A stretch of 64,000 nucleotides of DNA, from the NCBI GenBank assembly GCA_033064195.1, contig JARBJD010000147.1, positions 113,018 through 177,017 of the forward strand, written 5' to 3'. Below, in pieces: positions 12,001 to 23,892 of this stretch (positions are counted from its first letter, which is position 1; each line of letters begins with the position of its first letter). Both the position numbers and the translations under genes were made by a program. The stretch is from Blattamonas nauphoetae (Eukaryota > Preaxostyla > Oxymonadida). Below the pieces are notes generated by a model, which was not told where the DNA came from, ran no database searches, and saw only the letters and a list, made by a program, of their open reading frames with translations.

Positions 12001-14398
12001 CTCCGTTGTGTCCATCCGTTGTGCTGCATGTTGTGCATTCCCATTTCGTGAGAGTGAAAGAACGACCAGTTGTGAGAGTCTCGCTGAGGACAGTACCATC
12101 AACAGACGACGAGATGGATGTGAACGTGAGCTCAGACAGGGTGGGAGAGGCGATGTTGGGTAGAACGAGGAGAGAGGAAGCAACAAGACCAGAGAGTGTT
12201 GTGAACGTGCATTGTGTGACGGCCAGTGCCTCAGTTGAGTCAAACTGAATGGCACAACCTCCTCCGAACTGGATTGATTTGAACTCCACCGAAGTCAAAG
12301 TCACTGTTCCTGCTGTGGCATGTATGATTGGTTTTGACATCCCAACATCGTTCCGAGTCTCAGCATCGTCCAGAACTCGCTCGAACTGGCAGTCGTGAAC
12401 AACCAAGTGACCAGCTTTGTTTTGGAGAATGATCGTGTTTCCCGAACTTGGTGAAAAAGACAGATAGCTCATTTCGAGTGTTCCAACACCTTTCGTAAGG
12501 TAAGCCTGAGCGTCTGCTTTGATTAGGAGGACTGGGAACTCCCTTCCGTACGATGTGATGGTCGTCGTGCCCGAGTCAATGCTGAAAGCTTGTGTTTCTG
12601 GATATCGTTCAGGATCCATCAGAATTGTGCCCTTGTCGATTGGAATTTTGTCTGCGTTTCCAACATAGCCAAGTGTACCGCATTTGAGAGTTGAGCTTGT
12701 CCCACATGATGCTGTGTCTTCTCCAGTGGTATAACTGATAAAAATGCCTGGATCAGGTAATCGGATGCTATAATTTGCTCCGTTGAGAAAGGTTGATTCA
12801 AAGTGATACGTGTACTCATAAGGTGGGTCCTTGTTGATGCGGTGAACAATTCGAGGTTCGTCGGATGTGCTAAAGCAGTTCACGAACGAAGACTCTGATT
12901 TAAGAGTGTTGTTCCAATGTGGCCATGGCTGATAAAAACAGATATCGTTCCCGGCGATGATTCCATTGTCTCCCTTGTAAGAAGCTGTGTTTCCAATGAA
13001 TATGCACGAAAACCAAACAATCGTTGGAACACCAATAGGTTCAGAGTAGATAATTGCTCCACCAGTTGCTGCACTACAGTTTTCCACGTAAATATTGCTA
13101 AAAGTGATATCACCATCTATGCGATTCATGTCGATCGCTCCGCTAGTTGTTGGAGAAAAATTGTGTTGGTGGCGGAGATAGTTTATAAGCGAACCGTTCG
13201 GAGCGTCAACAAAGTGAAAAGCTCCCACATTCCCGTTAGTTCCTTCGAAATCGATGTGCGTTGAATAACTACAGTTGCTGTGTGTCACAGCCAGAGATGT
13301 TGCACTATTGGTATCTAACGTTCCCGCAATACTTGCGTTGTTCCAAACAAAAATACATTCTGTGATAAGGCATGAAGCAACTCCTGTTCCATTGTGATGA
13401 ATTGCACCACCACGGCCTTGACCTGTGGCTCTATCTCCACCTTGGCAAGTATTGTTGTAGAAATTGCACTTTCTCACTTCGAGATTTCCGCTAATTGAGC
13501 AAATTCCTCCACCCCATGTTGTTGAGGAGCAGCCGGTCCATGTGCAGTTGATGAACGTGTGTTCTACAGTTCCCGTTTCGATGTGAGTCATGCTTGGGTT
13601 ATTCTGAAAAGTATTCTGAGCGTGTGTGAATGTGCTGTTGAGGCATAGAATGGTTGTTTGGTCGTTCATATTCCGAACAATGCCACCCGAGAGAACGTTT
13701 GAGCAAGCTGAGATATCCGTTGATTTGATCGAGACATTGAACATCCCTGAGGAAGTATATGGGGAGTATGCGTGGTGGAGTTGACTCACATTCGACAGAC
13801 GAACCATGTCGAGCCCAACGAATGAAATGGCAGGTGAAGCAAGGAGTGGCTCGTCCCCCAATGAGAGGACATTCGCGAGAGATATAGATTGAAAATCAAC
13901 TTTGGTTTGACCGCCAGTTGCAAGAACAATGGTTGGGAAAAACATTGTTGGAAATGCTGATTGAAACGAGACGGCTTTGAGGGTGAGGTTCGAGTCACTG
14001 CATTTAAATGGTGAGACAGGTTCCAGGAGGAATCCTTCACAGGAGCTCAGCAACACAGTGGATTGTGATTCAATCTGAAGAATCGCGAGGTTCCCGGGTG
14101 CAAAGTTCATGGAATGAAAATTTGTTGATGAATTTTTGACGATGAACAGTGACTCAGTCGCGGCGGGACCATTGTAGATAATTGGTCGATGAGCATCATT
14201 CCCCCTTGTTGAGATAAATTGGTTGGAGAAGTGGATTGTGTTGGAAAAATATGAGAGTGCGTTGAGATGGATATTTCTCGCAGTGGGACCTTGGCTATTG
14301 GGAGAGACAGTTGTTTTGATGTAGCAATCTTCCAGAGAAATTGGTTCTGAGAATATGGCTTGAACTAAGAGTTGTTGGAGGGTATAGAGCCAGATCAT
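6040..14398 (-). CDS. Giant beta-helix receptor-like pseudokinase (one frame break near 8,713)
   Basis: This is a type I membrane protein of about 2,785 residues. The start at 14398 gives the signal peptide MIWLYTLQQLLVQAIFS; two upstream in-frame ATGs would hide it. The ectodomain (to about residue 2,410) is Ser/Thr-rich with beta-helix-type turns (GGAIHHNG, GGALAVSL) and modules of the pattern G-D-x3-CG-x5-C near residues 565, 943, 1,190, 1,575, 1,853 and 1,992. A juxtamembrane domain (FVPTLDTKKS, VGETLVPCGL) precedes one membrane helix (about 2,413-2,440) ending CRRRNQKKEKK. The cytoplasmic part ends in a kinase-like fold: WFAPEV, VFSLGLILWEMETG, VPFGEVDGINAQRM and ECLSLDPNARPT. The glycine loop, VAIK lysine, HRD (here LSPHKILI) and DFG are absent, so it should be inactive. 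The reading frame changes by one base between SLTESVKI and FEGFIVQD near 8,708-8,716, while homology continues on both sides. That break may be an assembly error, a recent mutation or, less likely, programmed. Confidence 0.8.
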
Positions 14399-14559
14399 TT
14401 CTGAAAATAGTTCGAAGAAAGGGTTGATCCAATTAAGAAAGCAAAACACAGTCAATTGAACGTCCTGCAAAATGTTGCATTTTTCCTCTTCATCTCGCAA
14501 TCTCAACTGTATGCTGGTTGGAGTCGGTCATCAATATATTGCTTTAGGTTCGATCAAAA
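14399..14559. promoter_or_regulatory. Divergent promoter region
   Basis: 161 bp separate the start of the minus-strand giant gene from the start of the plus-strand four-exon gene, so both promoters must lie here. The block GGTTCGATCAAAAATGGCC spanning the plus-strand start codon (14547-14565) is repeated exactly at the start of the duplicate gene (22553-22571), whereas sequence further upstream is not conserved. This suggests a start-proximal core promoter element or simply the edge of the duplicated unit. Confidence 0.4.
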
Positions 14560-15859
14560 ATGGCCACCTTAAAAATGGACGATATTCGTGAACGTCAGAT
14601 CCAAGAACCTTTACTGGCTTTTCCATCTTCCTTTGGGATGTTCTGCCATCTCTGTGGGCCCCAGGATCTACTATTTGACAATTCAAGACGCTTTCACATT
14701 TTTAATTGCCAGTTGTTCGAGTGGACGGGCGTACTGAGATCAAAAACCACCAATGAGTTTCTCATTGAGATGACTCCAACCATCCGTCCAGATGATAAAC
14801 AAGTACTCAGCTTCCAACCGAATGGAACAGCATTTTCTCAATATCAGGAAGAAGCAGGTTCAAAAATCACCTTTATTGGAATGATAAAATCAACATGTAT
14901 TCACTGGATTTATTCTCATCTCTTTTCAGCATTCCAGTATCATCTTTATATCATTCCCAGAGTGGAAGAAACAATCGCCCGAGTGAACAGAACTCTCACA
15001 TTCAACACATATTACTCAGCATTTGTACCTCCAGTATCCAAACGAAACTTCATTTTCGACAGAATGTATCGAGTATGGATCTTGACAATTCGTCCTTCTT
15101 GTAGGGACGACGAATTCTTCTTCTTGGCTCTTTCTATGCTGTGGACCCAACCGACAATGCATTTCCACCAGATATTCCACGAGATATAAATGTGCCATAT
15201 TGTTTTTGTGTCTACCCACATGCAATGGATGGCTTCCCAACATACCCAGATATCCGCATCATAATCCAGAAAGACTCTGCTGACGAGAACAAAGTCAACA
15301 AACACCCTTACCCAGCTGTGTTTGAGATCGTCGCGGAGTTCATTTCGAATGGAAGAAGGGACGAGGACCCTGTTTGGATGTCACTCAAGAAAATCACCTC
15401 TCTCATCCCAAAACTTCGTTCTAAACCTCCCCCCAAACCACATCCCCCCATACCAGGCCCCAAACTAGATTTTAAACCAAAACCACCTCCCAAACCAAAA
15501 CGAAACATTACACCTGATTTGTCAAAGATGACAAAAGAACAACGCAGCACGTATCTCAGAGAGGAAGCGAAAAAGGAAGAGCTCATCTGTCCCATCACTA
15601 AAGTTCTCTTTGTTGATCCTGTGAGAGGTCGACTTTCTTTGAAAGTGGATCCAAATGATCCCACAGAACCTCCAACCATCACATTTTCACGGGCGTATTG
15701 TGAGGACCCACAAGCAATGACCGATCACAATACTGTCGAACGATTGGAAGGTTCGTATTCTCTGCTTCATTCATTCCCCCAGAGTTCAAAACGAAATATG
15801 CGGATTATTTAGATGATATGTTTCCCAAAATCGAATTGGACGATGACTTATTTGACTAG
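14560..15859 (+). CDS. Four-exon gene with U-box-like C-terminus, copy 1 (400 aa)
   Basis: Exons 14560-14896, 14930-15072, 15105-15750 and 15783-15859 sum to 1,203 nt with no internal stop. The three introns are 33, 32 and 32 nt, all GT-AG, and they are placed identically in the duplicate at 22566-23892, which supports them. The first intron here contains no in-frame stop and could be read through, but its counterpart contains TGA. The N-terminal two thirds are unrecognised and include FCHLCGPQ and CVYPHAMDGFP. A proline-rich linker (about residues 255-290) leads to LICPITKVLFVDPVRG, which resembles the opening of a U-box (CPI...DPV) and is followed by an acidic tail ending DDDLFD. If the U-box reading is right, the protein could act as an E3 ubiquitin ligase; this is weak. 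Otherwise its function is unknown. Confidence 0.75.
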
Positions 15860-16238
15860 GAATATCATCAATAGCCATCTCGAACGTCGAGCAACTCAGT
15901 TAAATGCTAAGATCTGGCTCTGGGGGAGGATATCATCACTCAATGTCCAGTTTTGAAACAAAGTGACAATAACTCCAAATCAAAGCACATTACCGGCAGG
16001 AACTTTCCAAAGTTTGATGAAAAATCACCAATTTTTCCGAATCCTTTAATGTGAGTGATCACCATTTTCTCATCCATGTTTTCTGTTTTTTTGCTTCTTT
16101 CCATTTCAAAATGACAGAGTTCTTTGGTTGTCACGTGTCACCTTGATGGCTCTCTCATGGTCAACAGATCGAAGGAGAGAGTACTATTTTTTACAAAGAA
16201 TGGGTAGAACTCAGCACTTATCATTCGTTGGTGAGCAA
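15860..16238. other. Intergenic region
   Basis: A+T-rich sequence between the four-exon gene and the start chosen for the next giant gene. Only short frames are present and nothing is supported. It should include the promoter of the giant gene. Confidence 0.4.
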
Positions 16239-19200
16239 ATGATTCACGTCCTTATCATCTCCATTCTCCACACATCTCAAAATCCAATCCAAATAGACTC
16301 GTCTTTTGTCTCGAAGTGTTCCAGTATTCACCAGACAACGAACCTCACCAATGAACACAACCATACACGACTATTCCATCTTGAAATGGATATTGTTATC
16401 TCAAACACGATCCGAGTCCGGTCGGATCTCATTTCATTAACCGGACACAACACAACTCTCTCTTTCTCTCCTATTTTCAAGGACAATCTCAAAACAACAC
16501 ATTCTTCGCAAAATCGGCGGTCATCCAAACATGACACTGAACAGCCCACAAGCTCGAACAGATGGCATGCTCTTGCAACAAAATTCATGTTTGAAGTGTC
16601 AAATAGCACATTCGCGATGAATGGACTGCATCTGAAGTGCGACTCCGAAAGAAATGGGCTCTGTTCCCTTTCTGGCTCTTCAATGCATTTGTCTGCCACT
16701 TCGATCACCTTACACGCCCTCTGTTCTCCTTTTATAATCATCTTATCCAAACCGGAGTCAGACCGTTCAGGGTCCACAGTTCATCTTTCTGGTGTAGCCC
16801 ACATTTCCCTATCCAGCTTTATTGCCCCATTTGTCGATATTTCACCTCAAATAGCTCCTCTTTCCTCCGAAATATCCACAGATAACGAAATTCTACCATC
16901 AGACTCAGCGGATGACATTTCAGTAGTCGGAGTCGGTCTTCACTTCGAATCGACAATACTGCTTTCTGGAACTGGCCCACTCTTCTCTTTTGGGTTGTTT
17001 GAACGTCAGCCGCATCACCAACCCATCGGATGTGTTCCAGGAATGGAAACAGACTTGATCAAGAGCCAATTCTTCAACATGTCGACTCTCTCAGCACCAA
17101 ATCGAGAGAATACGCGAGAACTCATGTTTGGGTCAAACGTGAATCAACAACTGATCGGATGCTCGGTTTCACGGAGTTCGAACCACCAACGAGGAACAAG
17201 CATGATGGACCCAAACAACGGAGGCTCCCTTCTTTGCCAGAACACCTCATTCTCATCCTGCATCAGCCCGGCCAACGCTGATCAGACCATCTCACACGAA
17301 CATCGAACGCAAGGATCCCAATTTCAGCCAACCCATCTCATCTCCGAGTCAGTCGTGTTCACTCTCTGCACGTTCAACAACATGAGATCCACGGCCAGCG
17401 GAGACTATTTTGGTGGGGCAGCCATTCTCCCCCGAGAAACCAACGCGGCGCTCGCTGTTTCGCAGTGCTTCTTCCACAAATGTGTATCTGCCGGTTGGAA
17501 CAACGATGGAGGGACTATCTCGTTTTTGTGTCTGTCGTCGAACAAGCGGCCGTTCTCGTTGTCATTGTCCTCTTTCACCGAGTGTCAGTGTACCTACAAC
17601 TATATCGGATGCACGTGTGCCGCATTTACTTCAAAACTGGCATCTTCGTCGGTCGTTTCAGGCTGCTTCTTCCACCTCTGCAACGCGACTGGTCGACCAG
17701 GTACTGCTGGGTTCGTTCTGACATCAGCAAGCGTTTCAAATTGCACGTTTGTGAAGTGTGCCTCTCTGAAACATGATGGTGGTGCGCTTGGGCTGGCATT
17801 CATCTCCTCTGCCGCTCTCTCGTCGATCCAGTTCAGAGAGTGTTCAGCTTACATCGCTGGTTCGGCGGACGTAATGCATCGAAACTCCCCAAAATCGCTC
17901 CTCAACGCTTCTTCGATCCAATTCTGCGACTCGACGTCTGGCTCTCCGAACATTTTCTTTGCGGATGATGGTCAGCGCAACGGCACGTTGGTTCCTCAGC
18001 TTGAGACGGATGATGCACTGTTCATCACTGCCTTCTCTCTGAAAATGCAAGATGGGAAGTGTTTGGTTGAGGTAGAACTGTCTTCATCTGTCGTCGGGAC
18101 GATGGGAGTTCTGTTGGAAGGAGGGAATGTTCCTCGACTGATCCACGTTCCATTTGGATCGACAGGGACTCCTTCGACTTGTGGGACGACAGAAGTGTCT
18201 GTTGGTGTTTCGGGACTTCTGCCAGTTTTGGGTGAAGGACAGACATTCTCCGTTCGAATCGTTGGGATGGCTGAAAAAGAGATCCTTGGCCGAATTGATG
18301 GCGTGGAAGCAGAATTGACGAGCAGCACGACAGCGACTCTCACACTGTCTGGAGTGTTTCTGAAAACAGGAGTCTCGTCGATGTTGGTGAAGAACAAGCT
18401 CGGGAAGACATTCACCGTTTCTCTCCCAACAAACAATGGAACAGCGCTGAGTGGATCCATCTCTCTCTCCTCGTCCGATCCATCAAAACTGGAATGTGGA
18501 GAAGAATACTGGATCGACACGATCACACATGGAGCTTACACATCTGCCTTCCAACTCAAGTTTCGTTCACTGTTCCAACCCCTCCCGCTGCCATCTCCTC
18601 GTTCGCTTGCAAGAAGGATGATGATTGGATGACGTTGTCGTTCACTGGAAGTGGATTGGTTGGAAGGTCATACACACTCACCTTGACCGAACAGAATCCG
18701 AGTGGAGTCGCCCACAGGAAAGTCATCGAACTCGTCCCAACCTCGGCCACAACACTGAGCGAGGAGAATGCGACACTGTATCCTCCTTCACTGGCTGATC
18801 TTAAGTATGGGACGACATACAAAGTGACCAATGTAGTTTCATCGATTTCAAACCAGCTGGTCTCGCTTTCCACTGCACTCATCACCACACCGGTTGAACC
18901 CTCTCGTGTGACAAGCCTATCGATCACGCGCTATTCTGAGCAAGAACGGAAAGTTGAGTTATCTGTGGAAGGATTGATGATGACAGAAGGAGAGACATAC
19001 ACACTGGTGGTGAATGAAACCGGAACGTACACCCAAAAGAGAATCTGTGTGACATTCTCTTCAAAAACAGAAGGAAGTGGATCAGCGTCTCTTTTCCCTC
19101 CTTCTGAAGCTGAGCTGGACTACAACACCAACTACACTCTGACGGGAGTGATGGATTCACAAACGAACGAGATTCTGTTCATTTCTGGTCTTTCATTTAA

Positions 19201-22096
19201 AACTAAAACCGAGCCGGAACGACTCATCAGCATCTCGGCCTACCCTCTCGTTGCTGATTCTGAGACATCGTCAATCTCTCTCTCCATCACAGCATCTGCC
19301 CTTCTCGACCAGACAGAATACACACTGACTCTCAGCTCACTCCCCACTTCAGACGAAGCAGCTCATTTCAAAACACTGAAAGTGACAACAGATGAACATG
19401 GAAACATCGAAATGTTCAAGGCAATCCTGTATCCTTTTGAAGATGAAGAAAGAAAGAAGGAACAACTGGAATTCGACACAACATACTCGCTCTCCTTGCT
19501 GACTCGACAATCCACACCGATCTTCTTCGAATCATCCTCAACGACATTCCACACAGATCGAGATTCTCCTCGCATTGAGAAAATGGTTTCAGCGATTCTG
19601 AGCAAAGATCGTTCAGAAGTGACGTTGACCTTTTCAGGACGAGCGTTGGTTGGTTCTCTCGGCCGACTTGTGATGTCCGATGGCTCGAAAACATGGGAAT
19701 CTTTATCTGACATCCTCTGTTCCTCAACACAATGCTCGGCTGTGTTCAAAGCAGGGTTGGGACAATCATTGGACCAACTGGAGTTTGGAGGAGTGTATGA
19801 AGTTTTGTCAAGTGATACGGCGAAATATGTTGTGAATTCAGGAGTATTGACTCGAGTTCCGTTCCCTCCTCATCTTAACTTGACATCATTCAAGTTTTGG
19901 AACAGTCTGAACACGAGCTGCGTGGTTGTGTTTGGAGGGAGTGATCTTGTTGAAGGAACGTCGTATTCAGTGGGACTCGCGAATTCTCTTTCTTTTGTGA
20001 TCACCGTCAACTCATCAGCAGCTGTCTCATCGCCACTTGCGATTGGATGGGAAGATTCTCTTCAGTTCTCAACAACTTACCCGATCGTCTCTATCACTCC
20101 AGTAAACGAAGAAGATGGAGATATTACGTTTGAGGAATTGTCAATTGTGACTGAAGCAAAACCGTCTCAAATCACACTCTCGATTGACTCAAGTGGCTCA
20201 AAAAGCAAGATTTGTGGGACAGCGAACGATCCTTGCTGTTCGATTGAGATTGGATGGTGGATTGTGAGAGGGATTGGATTCACATCGTGCACATTCTCGA
20301 TTGTTCACCACACAACACTGAAAGAGCGAATCAGGATTCCATCCGATCACGACATTGTTCTCCGCACCGGCCCTTCCTCGAAACCAGAACTGATCGTCTC
20401 TCCATCCTCTACTTTGTCTGAAATGCTGCCTGGGGAAGATACAAGACAAGGAATGATTGAAGTGAGTGGAAGTCGTGTGTGGATGAATCGAGTTGATATT
20501 GAAATGACAGATTCGTCTTCAGTTGTGTTTGTTCGAATTGTGGATGGTCGACTGACACTCGAATCATGTTCGATCACTGGAAACTCATCGTCTTCGCCCG
20601 AAATCACAAATTCTGGAGACTTTAAATGCTCGTGGTCGTTGGGAGCGTTTCTTCTTGTGAACACGACAACATCTGTCACCTCGTCCACATTCTCTGGTCT
20701 TTCGTTGGGAGCAATCAACATGGAGGGAGGAACTCTCTCGCTGAGATCCACGCTGAACGATGATCCACAAGCTTCACCTCATTTCATCCCGACCCTCTCT
20801 TCGAAGTCCACATCCTCCTTCAACAAGAAGGACAAGACATTCACACTCGAAATAGCAGGGACGACGCTGATTCCGTGTGGTCTGTTCCTGGAAGTGTTCG
20901 AAGTGTCCAAGAACAAGACGGAGGGAAAGACCGATGATGTTAAACTGGATCTGGACACCACAACTTCCTTCACAGAATCATCAATCTCACTCTCGCTATC
21001 CCAATCGTCTCCATCATCTCTGGATCCGTCACTGGAATGGCGAGGTCGTCTGATGTTTGGTCAGAATGAACGAAGCACCAACTCCTTCCAGATCCAAGCG
21101 AACTCCGTGGAACGACACTCCCAATCGGTGAAAGAGAACATGAAATGGTGGCTTCCATTAGCGATTATTTTGGGGGTCTCTCATCTTTTACTGATTCTGT
21201 TCATTTTCTTCTGTTGGCGACGAAAAAAAGGCGAAAGAAAGAACGAAGATTTCCTTGAGAAGATGGAAGAGCGAGACGAGACGATGGGAGGGAATGCGAA
21301 TGAGACGACAGTTCAGTCACTCACAGACATGAAACTGACGGCAAGAGGACCAGAAATGAGTGAGAAGACCGAAGACAGTGGAAAAATGGAATCTGTTCGA
21401 TGTGATCAAAGAAGAGAGATTGATGTGATTGAAGTGATGGACTGTGTTCAGTTTGACTCGCATTTCGTTTCCCGTCAGAACTCGCTATACAACCAACTTC
21501 ACGTGGAGAATCGACCGCTGTCGAACAAGCGGATTCAAGAACGGCACCTCGTTTCTGCACTTGTCAACTTGAAGAAGACGAACGTGTGTGCAGAAGTGTT
21601 CCTTCATCTGTCGACACACTGGATTAAGATGAACAAAGACGGTGCGATGTGTCTTCTGCTGGAAAAGACGAAGGGAATGGAAACAGACGAGAAGGAAGGA
21701 GAAATACGAACAGAACAGGAAAGGAAGGTTGATGGGGAGAGAGAGAAGATGGATGGTCAGCGATGGAGTGCGCCGGAACAGTTTTTGGAAGAAGGAGAAG
21801 CGGAGAAGGCGATCAATCCAGCTCAGGTGTCGGATTTTCGGCTTGGCCTGGTCTTGTGGGAGATCGAGACGAGGCAAATTCCGTTTGGGGAGACAGATGT
21901 TGTGAACACATGCCGTCAGTTGAAAGTGGGGATTGTTCCAGCGATGGACGGAGTGGCGAGTGTGTCAATGAGGGAACTAATCACCCGATGTCTGTCGGTT
22001 GAGGGAGATTCACGACCAACACTGGAATCAATCTTATCAACACTGAATGGGATTGATGATGATGCGACAACATGCAAAGATACACTCCCCTTCTGA
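16239..22096 (+). CDS. Beta-helix and Ig-like repeat receptor pseudokinase (one frame break near 18,540)
   Basis: A single-pass receptor-like protein of about 1,952 residues. I choose the ATG at 16239 because it gives a hydrophobic leader (MIHVLIISILHTS); an earlier ATG at 16128 adds a non-leader stretch. Residues to about 600 form Ser/Cys-rich beta-helix-type repeats (GGAAILPRE, VSQCFFHKC). About five repeats of roughly 110 residues follow (to about 1,310), each with FSG-x-L-x-G-x-x-Y-T-L and an L-x-Y-x-x-x-Y-x-L strand, probably Ig or fibronectin-like. Next come a Cys module (ICGTANDPCCSI), the shared juxtamembrane domain (HFIPTLSSKS, TTLIPCGLFLEV), a membrane helix (about 1,640-1,662) with CWRRKKGERK, and a pseudokinase with RWSAPEQ, LGLVLWEIETRQIPFGE and RCLSVEGDSRPT but no catalytic loop or DFG. 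The frame shifts by one base at about 18,525-18,545, between YTSAF and VSFTVPTPP, with repeat homology running across it. Confidence 0.8.
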
Positions 22097-22565
22097 CACC
22101 AACGATTCTCCGAACACACCCACACACACTTCATCTCGTTCACTCACATCTCTTGCTTCTCTGAATGATCGCTCCCAATTCACATTCCTTGGAATCCTGT
22201 TCATCTCGTTTCGTGTCCCACACAGCATCCTCCCACTCCTTCTGACTCTTTCGTGATTTTGTCTTTCTTTGTCAAGTCAATCACGGCTGATCCAAGTGAT
22301 TGGAGTGGCCTCGTCAGGGAGAGAGTCAGAAACAGGATCCACCTGTCTCGACGGATCGGGAAGCGAAGGAACCCAACTCCATCGTTTCGCGAAAGTTTGA
22401 CTTCCACCCGCACTTTCTATCTTCACAACTTATGTTCATCAGCTCCACATGAATTCTAAGCCTGCTCTTCACGGAATACTCTGTGTTTATCAGTTCATTT
22501 CGCATGTTTGGAGTTTTCTTTTTTTGTTTCTTGGAATCGATTTCTTTCTTTTGGTTCGATCAAAA
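22097..22565. other. Intergenic region
   Basis: Sequence between the stop of the giant gene and the start of the second four-exon gene. An upstream in-frame ATG at 22449 would add a hydrophobic leader to the four-exon gene, but the first copy has no counterpart, so I treat this as non-coding. No other feature is supported. Confidence 0.4.
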
Positions 22566-23892
22566 ATGGCCGCCGTAAAACAGGACGGTATTCGTGAACG
22601 TCAGATCCAAGAACCTTTACTGGCTTTTCCATCTTCCTTTGGGATGTTCTGCCATCTCTGTGGGCCCCAGAATGAGACATTTGACAATACGAGACGCTTT
22701 CACATTTTTAATGACCAGTTGTTCGAGTGGACGGGCGTACTGATATCAAAAACCTCCGAGACATTTCTCATTGAGATGACTCCAACCATCCGTCCGGATG
22801 ATAAACAAGTACTCAGTTTCCAACCCAATGGAACAGCATTTTCTCAATATCAGGAAGAAGCAGGTTCAAAAATCACCTTTATTGGAATAATTAAATCAGC
22901 ATGTATTCACTGAATATATTCTCATCGTTTCTCAGCCTTTCAGTATCGTCTCCATATCATTCCCAAAATACCTTCAACAATCGCCCGAGTGAACAGAACT
23001 CTCACATTCAACACATATTACACAGCATTTGTACCTCGAATATCCAAACGTAACTTCATTTTCGACAGAATGTATCGAGTATGGATCTTGACAATTCGTC
23101 CTTCTTGTAGGGACGACGAATTCTTCTTCTTGGCTCTTTCTATGCTGTGGACCCAACCGACAATGCATTTCCACCAGATATTCCACGAGATATAAATGTG
23201 CCATATTGTTTTTGTGTCTACCCACATGCAATGGATGGCTTCCCAACATACCCAGATATCCGCATCATAATCCAGAAAGACTCTGCTGACGAGAACAAAG
23301 TCAACAAACACCCTTACCCAGCTGTGTTTGAGATCGTTGCGGAGTTCATTTCGATTGGAAGAAGGGACGAGGACCCTGTTTGGATGTCACTCAAGAAAAT
23401 CACCTCTCTCATCCCAAAACTTCGTTCTTTGCCACCCAAACGGAACATAGGCGGGTCGATGTTCATACCACGCGATACAATAGACCCCAAACCTGCCCCC
23501 AAGCCAGTACCAAAACCACAACCCCAACCACCACGAGTCATTGGACAAGATTTGTCAAAGATGACAAAAGAACAACGCAGCGAATATCTCAAAGAGGAGG
23601 CGAAGAAGGAAGGGCTCATCTGTCCCATCACTAAAGTTCTCTTGGTTGATCCTGTGAGAGGTCGACTCGTCTTGAAAGTGGATCCTAATGATCCCACAGA
23701 ACCTCCAATCGCCACAGTTTCACGGGCGCATTGTGTAGACCCACAAGCAGTGACAGATCACAATACTGTCGAACGATTGGAAGGTTCGTTTTCTCTGCTT
23801 CATTCATTCTCCCAGAGTTCAAAACGAAATATGCGGATTATTTGGATGATATGTTTCCCAAAAGTGATTTGGATGATGCTTTGTTTGACTAG
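22566..23892 (+). CDS. Four-exon gene with U-box-like C-terminus, copy 2 (409 aa)
   Basis: Exons 22566-22902, 22936-23078, 23111-23783 and 23816-23892 give 1,230 nt in frame; introns are 33, 32 and 32 nt at the same sites as in the gene at 14560-15859. The first intron carries a TGA in frame, so splicing is needed here. The two proteins are nearly identical through the first 250 residues and the C-terminal U-box-like segment (LICPITKVLLVDPVRG), ending DDALFD. The proline-rich linker has diverged: here it contains MFIPRDTIDPKPAP and is nine residues longer. Low divergence of both exons and introns points to a recent duplication. Function is unrecognised apart from the tentative ubiquitin-ligase resemblance; disordered-linker variation suggests relaxed constraint there. 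Confidence 0.75.

Noticed and set aside
16128-16238. Earlier ATG for the giant gene at 16239
   Set aside because: It adds residues that would bury the hydrophobic leader beginning at MIHVLIIS.
6040-22096. Active protein kinase annotation for the giant receptor tails
   Set aside because: APE, the PFG segment and the RPT segment remain, but the glycine loop, VAIK lysine, HRD aspartate and DFG are missing, so pseudokinase is the supported call.
22449-22565. Upstream in-frame extension of the second four-exon gene with a hydrophobic leader
   Set aside because: The first copy has no such extension and the shared start block lies at 22553-22571, so the ATG at 22566 is preferred.
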